From Methylobacterium persicinum (lineage in GTDB: Bacteria > Pseudomonadota > Alphaproteobacteria > Rhizobiales > Beijerinckiaceae): 64,000 nt of DNA. Both the position numbers and the translations under genes were made by a program. The first letter of the stretch is position 1. Each line of letters starts with the position of its first letter. Positions 53,848-62,661 of this stretch are shown here, piece after piece. The notes beneath the pieces were generated by a model. That model made no database searches. It was not told the origin of the DNA and was given only the letters and a program-made list of their open reading frames with translations. The stretch spans positions 62,001 to 126,000 of the forward strand of contig NZ_BPQX01000015.1 in NCBI RefSeq assembly GCF_022179525.1, in the 5' to 3' direction.

Positions 53848-54593
53848 CGCGCCCGCCCCCGCTCCATGGCCGCGCGCATGTCACGGACAGCCTGGGGGAG
53901 GCCGACGAAGATCGCATCGGCGATGAGGGCATGGCCGATATTGAGCTCCCGGATCTGCGGGATTGCAGCCACCGGCCCCACGCTCTCCGTGGTGAGCCCG
54001 TGGCCGGCATGGATCTCGAGGCCGAGCCCCGCGCCGTGGTCGGCGGCCCGGCGGATGCGGGCGAGCTCACGCTCGATCTCGGCTGGGTCGCCGGCGACGG
54101 CGGCCTCGCAGTAGCTGCCGGTATGGAGTTCGACGACCGGCGCTCCGAGGGCCTTGGCCGCCTCCATCACCGCCGGCTCCGGCTCCACGAAAAGGGAGAC
54201 ACGGATTCCGGCTTCCGCCAGGGCACGGATCCGCGGGGCGAGGTGCGCGCGGCCCCCGATGATGTCGAGGCCGCCCTCGGTGGTGCGCTCCTCGCGCTTC
54301 TCAGGCACGAGGCAGGCCGCATGCGGCCGGGTCGCGATGGCGATCGCCACCATCTCGTCGGTCGCCGCCATCTCAAAATTGAGAGGCACCGTGAGGGCCG
54401 CCTCGAGCGCCGCCATGTCGGCGTCGCGGATGTGCCGGCGGTCCTCCCGGAGGTGGGCGGTGATTCCGTCGGCCCCGGCCTCGACGGCGAGGAGGGCCGC
54501 ACGGACCGGATCGGGATAGGTGCCGCCGCGGGCGTTGCGGACGGTGGCCACGTGATCGACGTTGACGCCGAGGCGTAGCTGCGGAGCGGTCAT
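53844..54593 (-). CDS. pdxJ: Pyridoxine 5'-phosphate synthase
   Basis: The protein has 249 residues. The barrel begins [19 protein letters not shown], with [17 protein letters not shown] and the catalytic Glu/His segments NFEMAAT and ELHTGSY. It joins deoxyxylulose-5-phosphate with an aminoacetone phosphate in vitamin B6 synthesis. It precedes acpS, as in many Alphaproteobacteria. The start codon is the ATG 54593. Confidence 0.96.
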   Translation of the reverse strand: MTAPQLRLGVNVDHVATVRNARGGTYPDPVRAALLAVEAGADGITAHLREDRRHIRDADMAALEAALTVPLNFEMAATDEMVAIAIATRPHAACLVPEKREERTTEGGLDIIGGRAHLAPRIRALAEAGIRVSLFVEPEPAVMEAAKALGAPVVELHTGSYCEAAVAGDPAEIERELARIRRAADHGAGLGLEIHAGHGLTTESVGPVAAIPQIRELNIGHALIADAIFVGLPQAVRDMRAAMERGRAR

Positions 54594-54971
54594 GGCATGC
54601 GCTTCTCTGGCAGGCGCCCGGTCGGTGGACCGGAACGCCCTCGCCCCTACCTGTCGGCTCGGAGCCAGGACGGCAAGTCCCGGTGGCCGAGTTGCGCCGA
54701 CTTCATCGCGAAGGGTTGCGGCGCGGGCCGAAACGGATTATGCGCGCCCTTCGCGTTCGCTCCGGCCGGGGGCTGAACGGACGGTGCCGCTCGCGGCATA
54801 GGGGCAAGTCATCGCTGACTTCTGCCTCGTCGTCCCGTGTCTCCGCCTTCGATCAACCGCTCGGGCCTGACATACGGCTCGAAGGGCTTGGCGCCGAGCC
54901 GACCGCGAGATGAACCGGCCCGACATATCCGCGCGAGCGGACGGGCCTCCTTTGACGACGAAAGGCCCGGA
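54594..54971. other. 378-nt divergent region between pdxJ and rpsF
   Basis: No gene is seen. The final 55 nt form the structured rpsF leader. The rest is G/C-rich with no repeat or hairpin that stands out, and must hold the promoters of pdxJ and rpsF. Confidence 0.5.
54917..54969 (+). promoter_or_regulatory. rpsF leader with competing hairpins over the ribosome-binding site
   Basis: CGGGCCT (54942-54948) pairs with AGGCCCG (54963-54969), which includes the AAAGG just before the rpsF ATG at 54972. The same CGGGCC can instead pair with GGCCCG at 54917-54922, freeing the ribosome-binding site. S6:S18 leaders are known in other bacteria; whether this belongs to that family is not shown. Confidence 0.45.
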
Positions 54972-55376
54972 ATGCCTCTCTATGAGCACGTGCTCCTGGC
55001 ACGCCAGGACGTGACGTCCCAGCAGGTCGAGACGATGATCGACACCTACAAGGGCGTCATCGAGCAGAACGGTGGGCGTCTCGAGAAGATCGAGATGTGG
55101 GGCGTGAAGTCCCTCGCCTACCGCATCAAGAAGAACCGGAAGGCGCATTTCGCGCTCCTCAACATCGACGCGCCGCCCGCGGCGATCGCCGAGATGGAGC
55201 GTCAGATGCAGATCTCGGAAGACATCCTGCGTTTCATGACGGTGCGGGTCGAGGAACTCGACTCCGAGCCGTCCGCGATGATGCAGAAGCGTGACCGCGA
55301 CGACCGCAAGGATCGTGAGCGCGGCCGGCGTCGGGATGACGACGGCTTCGGCGGCGGCTTCGGCGGGGAGAACTGA
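54972..55376 (+). CDS. rpsF: 30S ribosomal protein S6
   Basis: The protein has 134 residues. The S6 fold begins [19 protein letters not shown] and has [18 protein letters not shown]. The last 35 residues are a charged Arg/Asp tail ending in a glycine-rich stretch, as in related Alphaproteobacteria. It binds the central domain of 16S rRNA with S18, whose gene follows by 2 nt. The start is fixed by the conserved first residues. Confidence 0.97.
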   Translation: MPLYEHVLLARQDVTSQQVETMIDTYKGVIEQNGGRLEKIEMWGVKSLAYRIKKNRKAHFALLNIDAPPAAIAEMERQMQISEDILRFMTVRVEELDSEPSAMMQKRDRDDRKDRERGRRRDDDGFGGGFGGEN

Positions 55377-55378
55377 TT

Positions 55379-55630
55379 ATGGCTTTCGGTGCTGGTGGCG
55401 GCGGTGGCCGCCGTCCCTTCTTCCGCCGTCGGAAGACCTGCCCCTTCTCCGGCGCCAATGCGCCGAAGATCGACTACAAGGACGTGAAGCTGCTCTCCCG
55501 CTACGTGTCGGAGCGCGGCAAGATCGTCCCGTCCCGCATCACCGCGGTGTCGGCCAAGAAGCAGCGCGAGCTCGCCCAGGCGATCAAGCGTTCCCGCTTC
55601 CTCGGCCTGCTCCCCTACGTGATCAAGTAG
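55379..55630 (+). CDS. rpsR: 30S ribosomal protein S18
   Basis: The protein has 83 residues. A Gly-rich leader and [15 protein letters not shown] precede the conserved [19 protein letters not shown] and RYVIK-type end (LLPYVIK). It forms a heterodimer with S6 on the 30S subunit. A possible 7-bp hairpin (55645-55670) follows but lacks a T run, so it is not called a terminator. Confidence 0.97.
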   Translation: MAFGAGGGGGRRPFFRRRKTCPFSGANAPKIDYKDVKLLSRYVSERGKIVPSRITAVSAKKQRELAQAIKRSRFLGLLPYVIK

Positions 55631-55759
55631 TCAGACGAACACCGCCGGCCCAGCAGCGATGCCGGGCCGGTTCCCTGAGAGCGGCGACCCCGCTCGATCG
55701 TTGGGGCAGACGAACGCGCCCCTAACCCCTCCCTCGCGGGCGGGGGGACAGCGGAACCC

Positions 55760-56749
55760 ATGACCCACAACCTCCTCATCGGCGTTGGCGCCGGCCTTGT
55801 ATCGGCCCTGCTCTTCGGCGTGCTGCTGAAGGGTTCCGCCCTCGCCATCACCCTGTATTTGCTCGCCCCGCTGCCGATCCTGATCGTCGGCCTGGGCTGG
55901 AGCCACCGGGCGGCCCTGGCTGCCGCCGCGACCGGCTGCCTCGTGCTGATGGCGGTGATCCAACCCTTCATGGGCCTCGCCTTCGCCGCCTACATCGCCC
56001 TGCCCGCATGGTGGCTCGCCTACCTAACGGTGCTTGGCCGGGAGACCGCTTCGGGCCTGGAATGGTACCCGACCGGCAGGCTCCTCGGCTGGATCGCGGC
56101 GACCGCCGCCCTAGCCTTCATCGCCATCGCCGTCCTGGCCAACCCCAACTACACGGCCTACGAGGTGCAGCTGCAGAAGCTGTCGCACGGCCTCGTTGAT
56201 TCCCGCAGCCCGGCACCTGGGCCCTCGCCGGACGCCGGCCCCGCAGGGGCTGACAAGTCCACACCGGACAAGGACCAGTCCGACGGCGACGTCTCCCGCG
56301 ACGAACTCGCCACCGCCTTCGCGGCGATCGTCCCGGCGCTCGCCGCCCACGGCCTGGCCATGCTCCTGACCTTCTACCTCTGGGCCGCCGCCCGGATCGT
56401 GGGGATCTCCGGCCGCCTCTTGCGGCCCTGGCCGGATCTACCCTCCACCAAAATGCCCAAGGCCTGCCTCGGCGTCCTCGCAGCCGCCGCGATCCTCAGC
56501 TTTGCCCCGGGCTTTGCCGGCGTCCTCGGCGTCGCCCTCGTCGGTGCGTTCACCGCCGTCTTCGCGCTCCAGGGCCTCGCCGCGTTCCACGACCGCTCGC
56601 GGGGCCGCCCCGGCCGGGGGCTGATGCTGTTCGCGATGTACGTCGTCCTGTTCGTGACCCAGGGCGTCGCCCTGATCGCCCTCACCATTTTCGGCCTCGC
56701 CGACACCGCCCTCGACCGCCGCCGGCCCAAAGGCCCCGCGGCGCCGTGA
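55760..56749 (+). CDS. DUF2232 membrane protein
   Basis: The protein has 329 residues and about eight membrane segments: four in the first 125 residues, a polar Pro/Asp/Lys-rich loop at about 145-190, and four more after it. The start MTHNLLIGVGAGLVSALLFGVLLKGS and the position between rpsR and rplI are typical of the DUF2232 protein of Alphaproteobacteria. Its function is unknown, and the fixed position suggests a role tied to ribosome or envelope growth only by association. Confidence 0.88.
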   Translation: MTHNLLIGVGAGLVSALLFGVLLKGSALAITLYLLAPLPILIVGLGWSHRAALAAAATGCLVLMAVIQPFMGLAFAAYIALPAWWLAYLTVLGRETASGLEWYPTGRLLGWIAATAALAFIAIAVLANPNYTAYEVQLQKLSHGLVDSRSPAPGPSPDAGPAGADKSTPDKDQSDGDVSRDELATAFAAIVPALAAHGLAMLLTFYLWAAARIVGISGRLLRPWPDLPSTKMPKACLGVLAAAAILSFAPGFAGVLGVALVGAFTAVFALQGLAAFHDRSRGRPGRGLMLFAMYVVLFVTQGVALIALTIFGLADTALDRRRPKGPAAP

Positions 56750-56755
56750 CCCCAA

Positions 56756-56771
56756 GGGGCCGTATGGCCCC
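56756..56771 (+). promoter_or_regulatory. GGGGCC/GGCCCC hairpin before rplI
   Basis: A 6-bp G/C stem with a GTAT loop starts 6 nt after the DUF2232 stop and ends 25 nt before the rplI ATG. It could modulate read-through or protect the rplI mRNA. Confidence 0.35.
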
Positions 56772-56796
56772 GCCCTTTGACTAAAGGAGATTGACC

Positions 56797-57369
56797 ATGG
56801 AAGTGATCCTGCTCGAACGCGTCGCCAAGCTCGGCCAGATGGGCGAGACTGTGAACGTGCGCCCCGGCTTCGCTCGCAACTTCCTCCTCGCCCGCGGCAA
56901 GGCCCTGCGCGCGACCGAGTCCAACAAGAAGCACTTCGAGGCCCAGCGCGCCCAGCTCGAGACCCGCAACCTCGAGCGCAAGAAGGACGCCGAGGCCGTC
57001 GCCGAGAAGCTGAACGGCCAGAGCTTCATGCTCATCCGCCAGTCCGGCGAGACCGGCGTGCTCTACGGTTCCGTCTCGACCCGCGACCTTGCCGAGATCG
57101 TGACGAAGGAAGGCTTCTCCGTCGACCGCGGCCAGATCGTTCTGAACCAGCCGATTAAGACCCTTGGCCTGTTCACCGTGCCGGTGACACTGCACCCCGA
57201 GGTTGAGGTTCAGATCACCGTCAACGTCGCCCGCAGCCCGGAAGAGGCCGAGCGTCAGGCCCGTGGCGAGGCCGTCATTGAGCGCGACGCGTTCAATCTC
57301 GACGACCTGGGCCTGGAGGTCGGCGCGGCCCTGGCCGATGCCGGCGAGGGTGCCGACGACCGCGGCTGA
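56797..57369 (+). CDS. rplI: 50S ribosomal protein L9
   Basis: The protein has 190 residues (149 in E. coli). The N-terminal rRNA-binding domain [31 protein letters not shown] is intact, followed by the long connecting helix and C-terminal domain. The extra C-terminal 40 residues are acidic. AAAGGAG is 6 nt before ATG 56797. It closes the rpsF-rpsR-DUF2232-rplI cluster. Confidence 0.96.
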   Translation: MEVILLERVAKLGQMGETVNVRPGFARNFLLARGKALRATESNKKHFEAQRAQLETRNLERKKDAEAVAEKLNGQSFMLIRQSGETGVLYGSVSTRDLAEIVTKEGFSVDRGQIVLNQPIKTLGLFTVPVTLHPEVEVQITVNVARSPEEAERQARGEAVIERDAFNLDDLGLEVGAALADAGEGADDRG

Positions 57370-57445
57370 TCGCCTCTCCCTTCGCCGGAGCGGTCAGTTG
57401 GTGAAAGCGGTGATAACGGGGATACCCGGCCAGACCGCTTGACTT

Positions 57446-57460
57446 GTTCCGCGTTTGTTC
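57446..57460 (+). promoter_or_regulatory. Possible LexA (SOS) box GTTC-N7-GTTC
   Basis: GTTC, seven bases, GTTC is the established alphaproteobacterial LexA operator form. It directly follows a TTGACT that could serve as a -35 element, and lies about 160 nt upstream of dnaB. About one such match is expected by chance in a window of this size and composition, so the promoter context is the only real support. Confidence 0.35.
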
Positions 57461-57618
57461 CAGCATGGATGCCCGCCTGCTTTCGAGTCGGCGGGCATTC
57501 GCGCATTTCGAGGAATGCCCGGTTGCGCAGCCTCCGGCTAAGCTTCGGTCAACCAAACGGGGCGATGGTTGGGATGTGAGATGCGCCGCTCGGGCGCTGG
57601 ACGGGAGTCGCTCCGCCG

Positions 57619-59106
57619 ATGGCATTGCCCAACGCGATCACGGCCAAGCTCGAAGCGGTGAAGGCGGAGTACCGCGTCGCACCGCACAACATCGATGCGG
57701 AGCAGGCGTTGCTGGGCGCCATCCTGGTCAACAACGACGCCTATTACCGCGTGTCGGACTTCCTCCTTTCCGAGCACTTCATGGAGGATGCCCACCAGCA
57801 GATCTTCACCGTCGCCTCTTCGCTGATCAAATCGGGCAAGCTGGCGACGCCGATCACCATGAAGACCTACCTGGGCGATGCCGATTTCGGCGGCCAGACG
57901 GTGATCCAGTACCTCGCCCGATTGGCGGCGGACGCGACTACGGTCATCAACGCGGCCGAGTACGGTCGGACTATCTATGACCTCGCCATCCGCCGCCGGT
58001 TGATCGCCATCGGCGAGGAACTGGTGAACGGCGCCTACGAGGCGCCCGTCGAGCAGGCCCCCCGGGACCAGATCGAGGAGACGGAGCGGCGCCTCTACGA
58101 ATTGGCCGAGGCCGGCAAGTACGACGGCGGCTTCCAGAAGTTCTCCGACGCGCTCACCGCCGCGGTCGACATGGCCGCCAAGGCCTACCAGCGGGACGGT
58201 AAGCTCTCCGGCATCGCCACAGGGCTCAGCGACCTCGACGCGAAGATGGGCGGCCTGCAATCGTCCGATCTGATCATCCTCGCCGGCCGCCCGGCCATGG
58301 GCAAGACGTCGCTCGTCACCAACATCGCCTTCAACATCGCCAAGGCGTACCGGGGCGAGAAGCATCAGGACGGCACGATCCGCACGGTGAACGGCGGCAT
58401 CGTCGGGTTCTTCTCCCTGGAAATGTCGGCCGAGCAGCTCGCCACCCGCATTATCGCCGAGCAATCGGGCGTGGCGTCCTACAAGATCCGCCGCGGCGAT
58501 ATCCGCCCCGAGGATTTCTACAAGATCACCGATGCGGCCCGGGAGATGCAGACCATTCCATTCTACATCGACCAGACCGGCGGCATTTCCATCGCCCAGC
58601 TCTCGGCCCGCGCCCGGCGGCTGAAGCGGCAGAAGGGCCTCGACGTCCTGATCATCGACTATTTGCAGCTGCTCTCGGGCTCGGGAAAGCGCAGCGACAA
58701 CCGCGTGCAGGAGATGACCGAGATCACCACCGGCCTGAAGGCGCTCGCCAAGGAGCTGGCCGTGCCGGTGATCGCCCTGTCACAGCTCTCCCGTCAGGTG
58801 GAGAACCGCGACGACAAGCGGCCTCAGCTCTCGGATCTGCGTGAATCGGGCTCGATCGAGCAGGACGCCGACGTGGTGATGTTCGTGTTCCGCGAGGAAT
58901 ATTACGTCGGCAACAAGAAGCCCCGGGAGGGTACGGAAGAGTTCTTTGCGTGGGAAGCCGAGATGCAGCGGGTCCACGGCAAGGCGGAGGTCATCATCGG
59001 CAAGCAGCGCCACGGTCCGACCGGCACCGTGGAACTGCAGTTCGACGCCAACATCACCCGGTTCTCGAACCTCGCCCAGGACGACCGCCTGCCCGACAGG
59101 ATGTGA
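57619..59106 (+). CDS. dnaB: Replicative DNA helicase DnaB
   Basis: The protein has 495 residues. An N-terminal helical domain (NIDAEQALLGAIL) leads by a linker into the RecA-like motor. Walker A GRPAMGKTS is at about 222-230, with FFSLEMSAEQLATR, IIDYLQLLSGSG and SQLSRQVENRDDKRPQLSDLRESGSIEQ. It unwinds DNA at the fork as a hexamer. The position after rplI is conserved in Alphaproteobacteria. Confidence 0.97.
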   Translation: MALPNAITAKLEAVKAEYRVAPHNIDAEQALLGAILVNNDAYYRVSDFLLSEHFMEDAHQQIFTVASSLIKSGKLATPITMKTYLGDADFGGQTVIQYLARLAADATTVINAAEYGRTIYDLAIRRRLIAIGEELVNGAYEAPVEQAPRDQIEETERRLYELAEAGKYDGGFQKFSDALTAAVDMAAKAYQRDGKLSGIATGLSDLDAKMGGLQSSDLIILAGRPAMGKTSLVTNIAFNIAKAYRGEKHQDGTIRTVNGGIVGFFSLEMSAEQLATRIIAEQSGVASYKIRRGDIRPEDFYKITDAAREMQTIPFYIDQTGGISIAQLSARARRLKRQKGLDVLIIDYLQLLSGSGKRSDNRVQEMTEITTGLKALAKELAVPVIALSQLSRQVENRDDKRPQLSDLRESGSIEQDADVVMFVFREEYYVGNKKPREGTEEFFAWEAEMQRVHGKAEVIIGKQRHGPTGTVELQFDANITRFSNLAQDDRLPDRM

Positions 59107-59120
59107 ACATTCGTCCCGTC

Positions 59121-59213
59121 CGTCATTGCGAGCGGAGCGAAGCAATCGAGAGCATCGCCACGTCCGGAACTATCCCGCTTCCGTGGATTGCTTCGCTGCG
59201 CTCGCAATGACGG
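59121..59213. repeat. Dispersed palindromic repeat, copy 7
   Basis: The arms CGTCATTGCGAGCGGAGCG and AAGCAATCGAG, with GTGGATTGCTTCGCTGCG and CTCGCAATGACGG, lie between dnaB and the cupin gene. Confidence 0.85.
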
Positions 59214-59221
59214 TGTCCCCC

Positions 59222-59839
59222 ATGACTGAGCGCATGAGCCGCCGCCAAGCCCTCGCTCTTGCGGCAGGGCTTGCGTCAGGGGGTGTGGCCCTTCCCCTCA
59301 CGCATTCCTCGGCAGCGACGGCAGGCGGCAACCCGCAGCCGCGAACCACGTTGCCCGGGGGTCCCCACGAGGCGCCCCAAGGAACGACGATGAGCAAGCC
59401 GACCCCTCCGACGATGTCCTACTGGCACGTCTACACCGACAAGGAAGGGGTGAGCCGGCAAGTGAAGTGCGCGTTGTCCGCGTTCAAGTTCGAGGGCGTC
59501 GACCCTCACACCGCGCCGCAGTGGAACGACAAGCAGGAGAAGTCGCAGGCCGGCGTCACCTTCACGGTCCTGCCCGTCGGGTGGGTTGGGGAGTGGCACG
59601 AGAATCCCCGTCCGCAATGGATCGCCATCCTGTCCGGCCGCTGGTTCGTCGAGACGATGGACGGCACCCGCGTCGAGATGGGCCCCGGTGAACTGATGAT
59701 GGGCGAGGACCAGAGCACCAAGGAGCGCGACGGCAAGAAGGGCCATCTCTCCGGCACCGTCGGCGACGAGCCCTGTACGATGATCGTCACCGGGCTCGAT
59801 GTGACGCCTACGATCGACCAGCCCGGCCGCTTCAAGTGA
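59222..59839 (+). CDS. Cupin-fold protein with Tat-like leader
   Basis: The protein has 205 residues. The leader ERMSRRQALALAAGLASGG has the Arg-Arg pair and hydrophobic core of a Tat signal. A single cupin-like barrel follows (about 100-200: VGWVGEWHENPRPQWIAILSGRWFVETMDG, MGPGELMMGED). The metal His cluster is incomplete, with only one clear His in the first motif. Enzymatic role unknown. The ATG is uncertain: an earlier ATG lies within the repeat and ATG 59234 is also possible. It is followed 10 nt later by an SMP-30 protein. Confidence 0.7.
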   Translation: MTERMSRRQALALAAGLASGGVALPLTHSSAATAGGNPQPRTTLPGGPHEAPQGTTMSKPTPPTMSYWHVYTDKEGVSRQVKCALSAFKFEGVDPHTAPQWNDKQEKSQAGVTFTVLPVGWVGEWHENPRPQWIAILSGRWFVETMDGTRVEMGPGELMMGEDQSTKERDGKKGHLSGTVGDEPCTMIVTGLDVTPTIDQPGRFK

Positions 59840-59849
59840 GTGCGTCGTC

Positions 59850-60752
59850 ATGGAGCGGTATGAACTGACGCAGGATCGCTTCAAGCGGTACGTCCTGCCG
59901 AACGCCGAGTTGGAGAAGCTCGCCGAGGGTTTCCGCTGGACCGAGGGTCCGGTTTGGTTCGGGGACCGCGACGAGCTCCTGTTCTCCGACCTGCCCAACA
60001 ACCGGGTGATGCGCTGGAGCGAAAGCGGCGGCCTCAGCGTGTTCCGCCGCGACAGCGATTTCGAGAACGGCCACACGCGGGATCGCGAAGGTCGGCTCTT
60101 GTCGTGCTCGCACAGGGGCCGGCGCATCCATCGCACGGAACTCGACGGAAGCATCACGTCGCTGGTCGAGCGCTATCAGGGCCGGCGCCTGAATTCCCCC
60201 AACGACATCGTCGTGAAGTCCGACGGCACGATCTGGTTCAGCGATCCACATTACGGCATCCAGACCGACTACGAAGGTGGCAAGCAGGAGCCAGAACTCC
60301 CCGCTAGCGTGTACCGGTTCGATCCCCGCAGTGGCGTGCTGACCGTCGTCGCCGATGACTTCCAGGGCCCCAACGGCCTTTGCTTCTCCCCGGACGAGCG
60401 TCTCCTCTACATCGTGGAAACCGGCCTTCAGTTCGCGAAAGACCCGGTGCAGCACATCCGGGTCTTCGACGTGCAGGATGACGGGCGGCTGACCGGCGGG
60501 CGGGTGTTCTGCACCATCTCCCCCGGCAATGCCGACGGCATACGCTGCGACGAGGATGGTAATCTCTGGTCGAGCGCAGGCGATGGCGTGCACTGCATCG
60601 ATCCTGGCGGGGAGCTGATGGGAAAGATCCTGGTGCCCTCGACGGTGGCGAACTTCACCTTCGGCGGGCGGAACCGCAGCCGGCTCTTCCTGTGTGCCTC
60701 GCACTCGGTCTACGCCATCTTCACGAACACCCGCGGAGCGAGCCGGCCGTGA
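59850..60752 (+). CDS. SMP-30/gluconolactonase/LRE family protein
   Basis: The protein has 300 residues and a six-bladed propeller. Metal ligands of the family appear as Glu 32 (TEGPVWF), Asn in RLNSPNDIVV and QGPNGLCFSPD, and Asp in PGNADGIRCDEDG. Members hydrolyse sugar or other lactones; the exact substrate is not predictable. There is no signal peptide. It overlaps the next gene by GTGA, so the propeller and the glyoxalase protein are translated together. Confidence 0.9.
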   Translation: MERYELTQDRFKRYVLPNAELEKLAEGFRWTEGPVWFGDRDELLFSDLPNNRVMRWSESGGLSVFRRDSDFENGHTRDREGRLLSCSHRGRRIHRTELDGSITSLVERYQGRRLNSPNDIVVKSDGTIWFSDPHYGIQTDYEGGKQEPELPASVYRFDPRSGVLTVVADDFQGPNGLCFSPDERLLYIVETGLQFAKDPVQHIRVFDVQDDGRLTGGRVFCTISPGNADGIRCDEDGNLWSSAGDGVHCIDPGGELMGKILVPSTVANFTFGGRNRSRLFLCASHSVYAIFTNTRGASRP

Positions 60753-61651
60753 CCGGCGTCCTGGCGATCCTCCGCTTCGACCGCACGGTCGCCGACCTCG
60801 TACGGACCGAGGCCTTCTACCGGGATGCCCTTGGCTTCGTGCGACAGGCGCCGCCGGAGCCCCTGCCCCCGGCGGAGGCGCAGGCGCTCGGCCTGTCCGG
60901 GTTTGACGGCCGGCGCCTTCGGATGGCGCTCGGTCATCAGCAGGTGTCATTCCTGGCGCTAGACCCTCCGGGCGCCCCCTACCCCACCGATTCGGATGCC
61001 ACCGATCCCGTGTTCCAGCACCTCGCCATTCCCGTGCGCGACATGGCGAAGGCCTTTGCCCAGCTTTCGGCGCATCATCACGCGCCGATCAGCCAGGGCG
61101 GCCCGCAGGTTCTGCCGCTGTCGTCGGGGGGTGTGGCGGCCTACAAGTTCCGCGACCCGGACGGGCATCCCCTCGAGCTGATCCATTTCCCCGGCGGCGA
61201 GCCCGCTGAGCGCTGGGCCGGGGCGCCGGGCCTGTTCCTCGGCATCGACCATTCGGCCATCACCGTGACGGATCTCGACGCGGCCATCGGCTTCCTCGGC
61301 GGCGCGCTCGGTCTCACCGTCTCGGAGCGGGGCCTGAACCGGGGCCCGGAGCAGGCGCGGCTCGATGGGCTGGCGGATCCCGTGGTCGACGTCATTGCCA
61401 TGACGCCGCCCGATCCGGCTCCGCACGTGGAGTTGCTCCATTACCGGGAGCCGCAGCGGACGCAGAGCACGCGAGCGTTCGGCCCGGCCGATTGCGCGAG
61501 TACGCGCTTCGTCTTTGCGGTGGAGGATCCGGCGGCCCTCGCGGAAACGATTGCGCTGAGCGGATTCTCGGTGCGGATCACAGCCGATGAGACGGCCTGC
61601 TACGCCAGCGGCCCGGACGGTCACGGCTTCGTTTTCCTGCGGCAGGGCTGA
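60749..61651 (+). CDS. Two-domain VOC (glyoxalase/dioxygenase-fold) protein
   Basis: The protein has 300 residues. Two vicinal-oxygen-chelate domains are visible: about 5-165 (FYRDALGFV, FQHLAIPVRDM, FRDPDGHPLELIHF) and about 180-300 (IDHSAITVTDL, GFLGGALGLTV, SGPDGHGFVFL). Metal-binding His/Glu positions are partly conserved. The family includes glyoxalases, extradiol dioxygenases and resistance proteins. GTG 60749 overlaps the propeller stop. With the cupin and lactonase-like genes it may form a small catabolic or detoxifying set of unknown substrate. Confidence 0.82.
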   Translation: MTGVLAILRFDRTVADLVRTEAFYRDALGFVRQAPPEPLPPAEAQALGLSGFDGRRLRMALGHQQVSFLALDPPGAPYPTDSDATDPVFQHLAIPVRDMAKAFAQLSAHHHAPISQGGPQVLPLSSGGVAAYKFRDPDGHPLELIHFPGGEPAERWAGAPGLFLGIDHSAITVTDLDAAIGFLGGALGLTVSERGLNRGPEQARLDGLADPVVDVIAMTPPDPAPHVELLHYREPQRTQSTRAFGPADCASTRFVFAVEDPAALAETIALSGFSVRITADETACYASGPDGHGFVFLRQG

Positions 61652-61755
61652 CTGCTCCCCCCTCCCCTTCGTCGCCGCGTTAGCGACGACGTGTGGAAGG
61701 CTCGGGCTTGACGCCGGGGGCCGGTGGCGCCACTCCCCCCGCGGAGACCCTGCCG

Positions 61756-62661
61756 ATGCCGATCCTCGCCCTGCCCTTCCCGGCGATCGATCCCGTCGCC
61801 ATCGCGATCGGGCCGATCACCATCAAGTGGTACGCCTTGGCGTACATCGCCGGCTTGATCGGCGGGTGGTATTACGCCCGCCGGCTCGTCATGGCCGACC
61901 GCCTCTGGGGCGTCGTGAAGCGCCCGGTGCCGACCGATATCGATGACCTCGTGGTCTGGGTGGCGCTCGGCGTCGTCCTCGGCGGACGCATCGGCTACGT
62001 GCTGTTTTACAATCTGCCGATGTACATCGCCGATCCGATCGAGATCCTGGCGATCCGCAACGGCGGCATGTCGTTCCACGGCGGGTTCCTCGGGGCCATC
62101 CTCGCCTTCCTGCTCTTCGCCCGTTCGAGGGGGCTGAACGGCTATACGCTCCTCGATATCGGGGCGGTGGTGGTGCCCATCGGCCTGTTCTTCGGCCGGA
62201 TCGCGAATTTCGTGAATGGCGAGCTGTGGGGCCGGGTCGCACCAGACTTCCCCTACGCGATCGTCTTCCCGACCGGCGGCCCCGTTCCGCGACACCCGAG
62301 CCAACTCTACGAGGCGGCGACGGAGGGGCTGCTGCTCTTCATCGTCATGGCGATCGCGGCCCGGCGCTTCGGGTTCCGCAAGCCCGGTCTTCTCGGCGGC
62401 ATCTTCGTCCTGGGCTATGCCATCGCCCGGACGACCTGCGAGTTCTTCCGGGAGCCGGATGCGCAGCTCGGCTTCCTCTTCGGTGATGGGCTCGGCCCGA
62501 TGGGTGGTGGCGTGACCATGGGCATGCTGCTCTGCGTCCCCATGGCGCTGGTGGGTCTGACCTACATCGTTCTCGCCGCTACCGGCCGGACCCGACCGAA
62601 GCGAACCGCCGCCGCGGCCGACCCGACGCAGGAGGCGCAGGCGGCGCGCGCCAAGGCGTGA
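61756..62661 (+). CDS. lgt: Prolipoprotein diacylglyceryl transferase
   Basis: The protein has 301 residues and about seven membrane segments. The key His is near 108 in MSFHGGFLG and the Lgt signature GRIANFVNGELWGR lies at about 147-160. It attaches diacylglycerol to the lipobox cysteine, as in Pal and the CAP lipoprotein of this window. ATG 61756 opens the family-typical PAIDPVAIAIGP; longer frames are not supported. It overlaps midA by 4 nt (GTGA). Confidence 0.95.
   Translation: MPILALPFPAIDPVAIAIGPITIKWYALAYIAGLIGGWYYARRLVMADRLWGVVKRPVPTDIDDLVVWVALGVVLGGRIGYVLFYNLPMYIADPIEILAIRNGGMSFHGGFLGAILAFLLFARSRGLNGYTLLDIGAVVVPIGLFFGRIANFVNGELWGRVAPDFPYAIVFPTGGPVPRHPSQLYEAATEGLLLFIVMAIAARRFGFRKPGLLGGIFVLGYAIARTTCEFFREPDAQLGFLFGDGLGPMGGGVTMGMLLCVPMALVGLTYIVLAATGRTRPKRTAAAADPTQEAQAARAKA

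Noticed and set aside
55645-55670. 7-bp hairpin after rpsR
   Set aside because: Long loop and no T run; weak as a terminator.
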